Assembly: GCA_002402585.1 (NCBI GenBank) | Contig: DHGC01000085.1 | Location: forward strand, 1-19,266 | Direction of reading: 5' to 3' | DNA length: 19,266 nt | Source of the DNA: Erysipelotrichaceae bacterium UBA4808 | GTDB lineage: Bacteria; Bacillota_I; Bacilli_A; Erysipelotrichales; Erysipelotrichaceae | Part shown: positions 14,930-19,266 of the stretch, one piece after another | Layout: the number at the start of each line of letters is the position of its first letter | How positions within the stretch are numbered: the stretch's first letter is position 1 | Notes under the pieces: generated by a model | Databases searched by the model: none | Seen by the model: only the letters and a program-made list of their open reading frames with translations | Told to the model about the DNA's origin: nothing | Position numbers and translations under genes: made by a program

Positions 14930-15772
14930 TTGATAAAAACTAAGAAAGCATGGTTGTTAGGAGCGCTTATATTCCTGACGGCATGTACACAAACGACGGA
15001 AAGCACGACGATTGTACTTCAGAAAAGTGAAGATACGGCAATCTTGAGCGCGTCCATTGTTTCGCCTTTTACGTTTGAAGAGAGCGTTGAGACTACTTTA
15101 GATACGACACCCATTAAAACAGTTCTTAAAGAAATGGATAGCTCACGAACGGGTTATTCATGGCTCATCTCTAAAGTGAGTGATGGTAGCTACGGCTATA
15201 CGGAAACGCGCTATCGTTCGACCTATGATAGTGAGGGCAATCTGCTATCAAAAGAATTCATACCCGATTCAGAAGTGTATATTGAAGGGAAACCAACCAT
15301 CTACCAATACGGCGCGAAAGTCGTCAAGAACGCTTACTTCAATGCACGGGTCATTACCAAATATGGTTTTGATTGTGTGGGTTGCGGCATTGGATTGGAT
15401 GGGGCGGCAGGAACTTCTGCAGGCATTCGTTTGAATGGAACCAGTGTTCGTCAATCGGATGGCACGTGGAGAGAAGGCATCACTTACGATGGTTATTATA
15501 TCGTCGCAGCGGATAAGGCTTTCCCAAATTGTACTGTTTTAGAGATTTCAAATCATACCTTCAGTGGTATGGGCTTAACACCAGGGGTGGCGTTCAAAGC
15601 GATCGTAGTTGATCGCGGAAGCGCAATCACCACCAATAAACTGGATTTATTTGTCGGAAGTGAAAAAAATATAAACGTGGTGACAAACAAACGTACGGCA
15701 AATACAAAGGTTACGGTGGTGAATTTCTTAAAATGGACGAAGAATAGTTCAGGTGAGAGAGTGTGTCGTTAG
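14930..15772 (+). CDS. G5-like/3D domain lipoprotein, positional equivalent of YabE
   Basis: A 280-residue predicted lipoprotein starting at TTG. AAGGAGA lies 7 nt before the TTG, and a good promoter lies just upstream but after the in-frame ATG 14879. The signal peptide (residues 1-18) has KTKK, a hydrophobic core and lipobox L16-T-A-C19. A G5-like segment (about 83-128, GSYGYTETRYRSTYDSEG and EGKPTIYQYG) is followed by a 3D/double-psi barrel domain (about 186-245) with three aspartates in AAD (D195), VVD (D228) and KLD (D239). Such domains occur in cell-wall binding or lytic transglycosylase-like proteins. It lies between tatD and rnmV as yabE does in Bacillus. Four further cysteines (two in DCVGC, 149-152) could form disulfides. 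Peptidoglycan remodelling at the membrane surface is inferred. Confidence 0.8.
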   Translation: MIKTKKAWLLGALIFLTACTQTTESTTIVLQKSEDTAILSASIVSPFTFEESVETTLDTTPIKTVLKEMDSSRTGYSWLISKVSDGSYGYTETRYRSTYDSEGNLLSKEFIPDSEVYIEGKPTIYQYGAKVVKNAYFNARVITKYGFDCVGCGIGLDGAAGTSAGIRLNGTSVRQSDGTWREGITYDGYYIVAADKAFPNCTVLEISNHTFSGMGLTPGVAFKAIVVDRGSAITTNKLDLFVGSEKNINVVTNKRTANTKVTVVNFLKWTKNSSGERVCR

Positions 15773-15818
15773 TACTTCCAAATACAGACCATGTGGTTTG
15801 TATCGAAGTACTTTTTTT
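15771..15818 (+). terminator. strong rho-independent terminator after the lipoprotein gene
   Basis: AGTACTTC pairs with GAAGTACT (8 bp), then across a small internal loop a further 9 pairs (one G-U) close an ATGT loop. Seven Ts follow. The left arm begins inside the stop codon. Confidence 0.88.
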
Positions 15819-15829
15819 ATCGTTGTGAA

Positions 15830-15838
15830 TGGTATAAT
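15830..15838 (+). promoter_or_regulatory. extended -10 promoter predicted to give leaderless rnmV mRNA
   Basis: TGGTATAAT, identical to the -10 regions at 3908 and 7378, ends 7 nt before the rnmV ATG, so the expected start falls on or next to the A of the ATG. No Shine-Dalgarno sequence precedes the ATG. A terminator ends just upstream, so this is probably the only promoter for rnmV-rsmA-ispE. Confidence 0.65.
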
Positions 15839-15845
15839 AAGCACG

Positions 15846-16385
15846 ATGAAGATAAAAGAAATGATTGTGGTTGAAGGTTACCATGATAAACAAGCTATTC
15901 TAAAAGTTGTGGAGGCCAATGTGATCATCACCAATGGATCGCATATCAAAGCAAAAACAATCGAATTGATCAAAGAAGCGCAAAGCACTTCAGGCGTCAT
16001 TGTTTTTACCGATCCGGATAATCCTGGAAAACGTTTAAGGGCCCTGTTGGATAATAAGATTCCAGGGCTTAAACATGCGGTCTTACCCTCAAGCGTCGCT
16101 CGTGATAATCGTAAAGTTGGGGTAGAACACGCTTCGAGTGAACATATCCTCGTAGCGCTTCAGAACCTCTATACCTTGGACGGTCAAACATCCGATTTGA
16201 CACTCAATGATCTGATTGATCTTAAATTGAGTGGTCATCCTGAAAGCCAAGCCTTACGCAAACAGCTGGCGAATTGTTTACACATTCAAGAAGGTAATGC
16301 GAAAAGCTTTTTGAAGCAATGTCAGTTTAAGCATCTTACGAAAGATGATCTAGAAATGAAATTAATCTCATGCAAAAACCCATAA
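15846..16385 (+). CDS. rnmV: ribonuclease M5
   Basis: A 179-residue Toprim-fold endonuclease that matures 5S rRNA in Bacillota by cutting both strands of the precursor helix. Toprim acidic residues are visible: E10 in MIVVEG and D56/D58 in FTDPDNPG. Family blocks ITNGSHIKAKTIELIKEAQ (28-46) and GVEHASSEHI (92-101) are present. After the first motif it reads EGYHDK where most family members have EGKDDT. Start ATG 15846 gives the normal N-terminus MKIKEMIVVEG; the frame extends farther upstream through the terminator and is not used. It has no ribosome binding site. It overlaps rsmA by 16 nt, the usual rnmV-rsmA pairing. Confidence 0.95.
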   Translation: MKIKEMIVVEGYHDKQAILKVVEANVIITNGSHIKAKTIELIKEAQSTSGVIVFTDPDNPGKRLRALLDNKIPGLKHAVLPSSVARDNRKVGVEHASSEHILVALQNLYTLDGQTSDLTLNDLIDLKLSGHPESQALRKQLANCLHIQEGNAKSFLKQCQFKHLTKDDLEMKLISCKNP

Positions 16386-17191
16386 GCTCCCATGCACAAA
16401 CCATAAAGATCCTCCGGGAACACCAATTATCGGCCAAGAAGAAATTTGGTCAGAATTTTATCATTGACCCTAAGATTGTGGAGAAGATCGCACGTCTATC
16501 CAACGCACAAGACCGCAATATCATAGAGATCGGTCCAGGGATTGGGGCACTTACGGAACAATTGCTCATGATTGCCAAACATGTGACGGCGTATGAGATT
16601 GATCGTGATTGTATCAACGTTCTACATGAACAGTTTCAAGATAAGAATAATTTGACTGTGATTGATAAAGACTTCCTTACAACGACATCTGATGAAATCG
16701 AAGCGACACAGGCAACCCATTGTGTAGGGAATCTCCCTTATTACATCACCACACCGATTCTCTTCCATATCCTTGAAGATCTACCGAGCATTCGCACCAT
16801 AACCATCATGGTTCAACGTGAAGTTGCGGATCGTTTCAATGCACAGGTGAATACAAAAGACTACAATGCCTTATCCATCATCTTACAGACGCTTTGTGAT
16901 ATTAAAATGGTAATGAAAGTGCCTCCGAATGTTTTCCATCCGGCACCGAATGTGGATTCCGCAGTGGTTCAAATGATTCGTAAGGATGTGGATCAAGCAA
17001 GTTTAAAACCATTCTTTGCTTTAGTTAAAAAAGGCTTTGTCCAACGTCGCAAAACCTTAACCAATAATTTGAAGGATGTGCCAAACATCAAAGCAATCTT
17101 GAATGAATTGAATTTATCCGAGAGCATTCGTGCTGAAGCTTTGACCTTGGCCCAATGGAGACAGATTTATGAAATGTCGAGCGTACGCTAA
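16370..17191 (+). CDS. rsmA: 16S rRNA dimethyladenosine transferase RsmA (KsgA)
   Basis: A 273-residue SAM-dependent enzyme that dimethylates two adjacent adenines in the helix 45 loop of 16S rRNA late in small-subunit assembly; loss gives kasugamycin resistance. KKKFGQNFIID (23-33) is the N-terminal cap, IIEIGPGIGALTEQL (51-65) the SAM motif I, and NLPY (121-124) the catalytic motif IV. The PPNVFHPAPNVDSAVV stretch and QRRKTLTNNL are also family blocks. The ribosome binding site is poor, but the 16-nt overlap with rnmV suggests coupled translation. It overlaps ispE by 23 nt. Confidence 0.97.
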   Translation: MQKPISSHAQTIKILREHQLSAKKKFGQNFIIDPKIVEKIARLSNAQDRNIIEIGPGIGALTEQLLMIAKHVTAYEIDRDCINVLHEQFQDKNNLTVIDKDFLTTTSDEIEATQATHCVGNLPYYITTPILFHILEDLPSIRTITIMVQREVADRFNAQVNTKDYNALSIILQTLCDIKMVMKVPPNVFHPAPNVDSAVVQMIRKDVDQASLKPFFALVKKGFVQRRKTLTNNLKDVPNIKAILNELNLSESIRAEALTLAQWRQIYEMSSVR

Positions 17192-18011
17192 AGTCAATTT
17201 AGGTTTGAATGTCATCAGACGACGTGAGGATGGTTACCATGATCTCGAAAGCATCATGGTTCCAATTCAACTTCATGATTTGGTTGAGATTCATCCTTAT
17301 CACACCGCTGTTTTTGAATGTGTACCACCTTTTCGAATCGCACCCGAGAAGAATACCTTGTTAAGAATGATTGAAGTGTGTCGCGAAGAATTTCATTTCA
17401 CTGAACAATTTCGGATTCGTCTATTCAAACACATTCCTTCCCAAGCAGGACTGGGTGGCGGAAGCAGTGATGGGGCTGCGGTCCTTAATTATTTGGATCG
17501 TTTATTCAATTGGAAATTGAGTGATGAGAAGAAAATTGAACTGGCTCTCAAGGTAGGTGCAGATGTGCCTTTCTGCTTATTTGAGAAGCCTGCTTTGGTT
17601 GAAGGGATTGGGGAGAAACTTAGTTTCTTTAACAATCAGTTAGATACATGGATCATTCTACTTCAACCCCGTAAAGGTGTTTCCACAAAGAAAGCGTTTG
17701 AAGGTTTGAACTTTGAGGCGATGGTACATCCCGACGTATCAAAGATTCAAGAGACCTTGGAGAATAATGATTATGTGACGTTTTGTCAAAGTATCGGCAA
17801 TAGTTTAGAATTACGAGCATTGGATTTGGTGCCAGAAATCTATGAACTGAAACAAAGCTTGATTGAATTGGGCTGTGATGTGAGCATGATGACAGGGAGT
17901 GGCTCTGTGGTCATGGGCTTTAGTCAGAAAGAAGATGTGATTGATCAATGTGTCCGTTATTTCCGTAAAAGGGTTCGCTTTGTGCGTAAAACCAAGATCT
18001 TGATGAAATAG
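17169..18011 (+). CDS. ispE: 4-diphosphocytidyl-2-C-methyl-D-erythritol kinase IspE
   Basis: A 280-residue GHMP kinase that phosphorylates the 2-hydroxyl of CDP-methylerythritol in the MEP isoprenoid pathway. Family blocks are AYAKVNLGLNVIRRREDGYHDLESIM (5-30, with K9), the ATP-binding PSQAGLGGGSSDGAAVL (90-106), GADVPFCL (130-137, D132) and GSGSVVMG near the C-terminus. Presence of ispE implies the organism makes isoprenoids by the MEP route. ATG 17169 inside the rsmA end gives the normal short N-terminus. It ends the rnmV-rsmA-ispE chain. Confidence 0.96.
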   Translation: MKCRAYAKVNLGLNVIRRREDGYHDLESIMVPIQLHDLVEIHPYHTAVFECVPPFRIAPEKNTLLRMIEVCREEFHFTEQFRIRLFKHIPSQAGLGGGSSDGAAVLNYLDRLFNWKLSDEKKIELALKVGADVPFCLFEKPALVEGIGEKLSFFNNQLDTWIILLQPRKGVSTKKAFEGLNFEAMVHPDVSKIQETLENNDYVTFCQSIGNSLELRALDLVPEIYELKQSLIELGCDVSMMTGSGSVVMGFSQKEDVIDQCVRYFRKRVRFVRKTKILMK

Positions 18012-18029
18012 CCGAAAGGCTTTTCTTTT
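18010..18029 (+). terminator. weak terminator after ispE
   Basis: AGCC-GAAA-GGCT is a 4-bp stem with a GNRA tetraloop, extendable by three A-T pairs with one bulge, followed by TTTCTTTT. The stem is short, so termination may be partial. Confidence 0.45.
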
Positions 18030-18063
18030 GGCTAACTTTCAAACAAGTTGCCTTCCATCACGC

Positions 18064-18069
18064 TATAAT
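18064..18069 (+). promoter_or_regulatory. -10 element upstream of the DUF6440 gene
   Basis: TATAAT lies 19 nt before the ATG at 18089. No clear -35 or TG extension is seen. The expected start near 18076 would put AAAGGATGG at the very 5' end of the mRNA. Confidence 0.4.
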
Positions 18070-18088
18070 GAATAAAAAGGATGGACAT

Positions 18089-18274
18089 ATGGCAAGCAAT
18101 AAACGCTTTGTAAAGACCTATTCACAAGGACAATTAAATGTGATGGAGATTTGGGTGGATAAGGAAACCGGTGTGAATTACATTTATCACGCGGCAGGGT
18201 ATTCTGGTGGATTGACGGTGTTGTTTGATCGTGAAGGTCGACCTGTGATCACCTCGATCTATGATGTGGAGTAG
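18089..18274 (+). CDS. small DUF6440-like protein
   Basis: A 61-residue protein with KRFVKTYSQGQLNVMEIWVDKETGVNYIYHAAGYSGG and a second half LTVLFDREGRPVI. The VDKETGVNY and GGLTVLFDREGRPV pattern matches my recollection of DUF6440, a family of short, probably cytosolic Bacillota proteins of unknown function. An in-frame ATG at 18068 overlaps the -10 element and is rejected; ATG 18089 has AAAGGATGG upstream. The downstream VOC gene begins 2 nt after its stop, so the two are probably co-transcribed. Confidence 0.7.
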   Translation: MASNKRFVKTYSQGQLNVMEIWVDKETGVNYIYHAAGYSGGLTVLFDREGRPVITSIYDVE

Positions 18275-18276
18275 AT

Positions 18277-18669
18277 ATGTTTAAGTTAGAGGGATTTGGG
18301 CTCTTTGTGAAGGACATGCCCACAATGATTCGTTTCTATCGAGATGTCTTGGGCTTTGAAATCAAAGAGGATGAACAGAGCTCCAATGTTTATCTTATTA
18401 AGGATGGGGTTTTGTTTTTAATGTATGGACGAAATGACTTTGAGAAGATGACCTTAAGGCAGTATGACTACGCATCTCCCATTCAAGGGCATACTGAGCT
18501 TGCATTAGCGGTTGAGAATTATGCGACTGTTGACGAGGTCTATAAGCAATTGATGGATTTAGGTGTTGCGTCGATCATGGAGCCTAAAACGATGCCTTGG
18601 GGGCAACGTACGTGTTATGTGGCAGATCCTGAGGGTAATCTTATTGAATTTGGATCATTTAACCCATGA
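18277..18669 (+). CDS. VOC (glyoxalase/bleomycin resistance) fold protein
   Basis: A 130-residue protein with two beta-alpha-beta-beta-beta modules: FGLFVKDMPTMIRFYRDVLGFEI at the start and ELALAVENYATVDEVYKQLMDLGV in the second half, ending VADPEGNLIEFG. VOC proteins include glyoxalases, dioxygenases and antibiotic-binding proteins. The C-terminal metal ligand E124 and H72/E74 are present, but the usual first-strand His is absent (GFG), so it may not be a standard glyoxalase I. GGAG overlaps the preceding stop codon. Confidence 0.88.
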   Translation: MFKLEGFGLFVKDMPTMIRFYRDVLGFEIKEDEQSSNVYLIKDGVLFLMYGRNDFEKMTLRQYDYASPIQGHTELALAVENYATVDEVYKQLMDLGVASIMEPKTMPWGQRTCYVADPEGNLIEFGSFNP

Positions 18670-18679
18670 AAGGAGAACC

Positions 18680-19063
18680 ATGGCCTATCAATTTATCTGT
18701 TATTCAAATTGCAGTACCTGCAAGAAGGCGAGGAAGTGGTTGGATGATCGAGACATTTCTTATGTCTTTAGAGACATCAAAGCGGATCGTCCCAATGTAG
18801 AAGAACTTAACCAATGGCTTCCATTAAGTAAACTTCCCATCCGTAAATTCTTTAATATCAATGGTCAATCGTATCGTTCCTTAAGTGTCAAAGATTATTT
18901 GGATGATCTACCGACTGAACAAATCATTCATATATTAGCAGGAGATGGAATGTTGGTAAAAAGACCTTTATTAGTTGGGAATGACTTCGTTTTGGTAGGA
19001 TTTACAGAAGAAGTTTGGGAAGTTCAATTTAAAAAGCAGCTTACATATCATCAATCAGTGTAG
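18680..19063 (+). CDS. ArsC/Spx-like thioredoxin-fold protein
   Basis: A 127-residue protein of the arsenate reductase/Spx/YffB superfamily. The redox pair C11-S-T-C14 lies after the first strand; later blocks are GQSYRSLSVKDYL and MLVKRPLLVGNDFVLVGF, where the KRPLL segment is a superfamily hallmark. Spx members bind the RNA polymerase alpha subunit under disulfide stress, while others are annotated as arsenate reductases; the sequence does not settle which, and no ars genes are nearby. The start is ATG 18680 because AAAGGAG lies directly upstream; a longer frame from 18563 runs inside the VOC gene. It begins 10 nt after the VOC stop. Confidence 0.88.
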   Translation: MAYQFICYSNCSTCKKARKWLDDRDISYVFRDIKADRPNVEELNQWLPLSKLPIRKFFNINGQSYRSLSVKDYLDDLPTEQIIHILAGDGMLVKRPLLVGNDFVLVGFTEEVWEVQFKKQLTYHQSV

Positions 19064-19093
19064 CTTCGCTTTATCAAATCCTCGATATTCAAG

Positions 19094-19123
19094 AATCTTA
19101 TAAGTTCCTTATAAGGTTTTTTT
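19094..19123 (+). terminator. rho-independent terminator before glmU
   Basis: AATCTTATAAG and CTTATAAGGTT form an 11-bp stem (one G-U) with a 3-nt loop, followed by a run of seven Ts. It separates the ArsC/Spx-like gene from glmU. Confidence 0.8.
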
Positions 19124-19131
19124 GTTAAAAT
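19123..19131 (+). promoter_or_regulatory. candidate extended -10 promoter of glmU
   Basis: TGTTAAAAT begins in the T-run of the terminator. The expected start is near 19138, at the GGAGG of the glmU ribosome binding site, giving a leader of about 13 nt. No clear -35. Confidence 0.45.
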
Positions 19132-19150
19132 AGAATTGGAGGAAAATGGA

Positions 19151-19266
19151 ATGAAAACTGCAGTGGTTTTAGCAGCTGGTAAAGGCACACGCATGCAATC
19201 AGAACTTCCCAAGGTCATGCATACGATCTTGAGTGAGACGATGGTTGAACATGTCTTATCAAATTT
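19151..19266 (+). CDS. glmU: bifunctional UDP-N-acetylglucosamine pyrophosphorylase/glucosamine-1-P acetyltransferase GlmU (5' part only)
   Basis: Only 38 codons are in the window. The N-terminus KTAVVLAAGKGTRMQSELPKV followed by MH carries the nucleotidyltransferase motif LAAGKGTRM and the LPKVMH block typical of GlmU. The enzyme makes UDP-GlcNAc for peptidoglycan. GGAGG is 8 nt before the ATG. The position downstream of ispE agrees with the ispE-to-glmU order in Bacillus. The rest of the gene lies beyond the window, so the acetyltransferase half is not seen. Confidence 0.88.
   Translation, partial: MKTAVVLAAGKGTRMQSELPKVMHTILSETMVEHVLSN

Noticed and set aside
18068..18088. ATG at 18068 as start of the DUF6440 protein
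   Set aside because: The ATG is part of the TATAAT promoter element; ATG 18089 has a good ribosome binding site.
1..19266. CRISPR arrays, tRNA, rRNA, insertion sequences, toxin-antitoxin pairs
   Set aside because: Looked for but no repeat-spacer pattern, cloverleaf, transposase or matching gene pair was seen by eye.

Overview
The window looks like a stretch of chromosome from a low-to-moderate G+C Bacillota (Firmicutes) species. The best guess is an Erysipelotrichia-like lineage: the MnmE N-terminus resembles Mollicutes versions, sporulation genes are absent from places where Bacillus has them, and TGA is used as a stop. This placement is inference from gene content and order; no 16S rRNA gene, other rRNA or tRNA is present. 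There are 20 complete protein genes, and two more are cut by the window edges (an ABC permease at the left, glmU at the right).

Left block (1-3832, minus strand): a tightly overlapping four-gene operon encoding a YtrA-type GntR repressor, a 222-residue histidine kinase core with no sensor domain, an ABC ATPase and a large ABC permease. A perfect palindrome covers the -10 element of its promoter. No response regulator is present. This is the most unusual arrangement in the window. A GNAT acetyltransferase diverges from it, and a rubrerythrin-VIT1 fusion (probable iron/manganese transporter) converges on the acetyltransferase across hairpins and a terminator.

Central block (5493-12998, plus strand): mnmG, then rsmG-noc-parA-parB-mnmE-RDD-tatD, closely spaced or overlapping. 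This joins tRNA wobble modification (MnmG, MnmE), 16S rRNA methylation (RsmG), chromosome segregation and nucleoid occlusion (ParA, ParB, Noc) and a TatD nuclease. The gene set belongs to the replication-origin neighbourhood of Bacillota, but mnmE lies after parB and the dnaA/rpmH/rnpA block is absent. The rsmG promoter lies so close to the ATG that the mRNA is predicted to be leaderless. Noc lacks room for the N-terminal membrane helix known from Bacillus.

Third block (13023-14681, minus strand): a coupled trio of membrane protein, small HTH regulator and MDR-family oxidoreductase, with paired ACATAATGT boxes exactly 21 bp apart upstream. It appears inserted between tatD and the next gene relative to the Bacillus order.

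Right block (14930-19266, plus strand): a TTG-started lipoprotein with G5-like and 3D domains, in the position of Bacillus yabE. Next come rnmV (RNase M5, second predicted leaderless mRNA), rsmA and ispE overlapping in a chain, then a DUF6440 protein, a VOC-fold protein, an ArsC/Spx-like thioredoxin-fold protein and the start of glmU. The tatD - yabE - rnmV - rsmA - ispE - glmU order parallels the right flank of the Bacillus origin.
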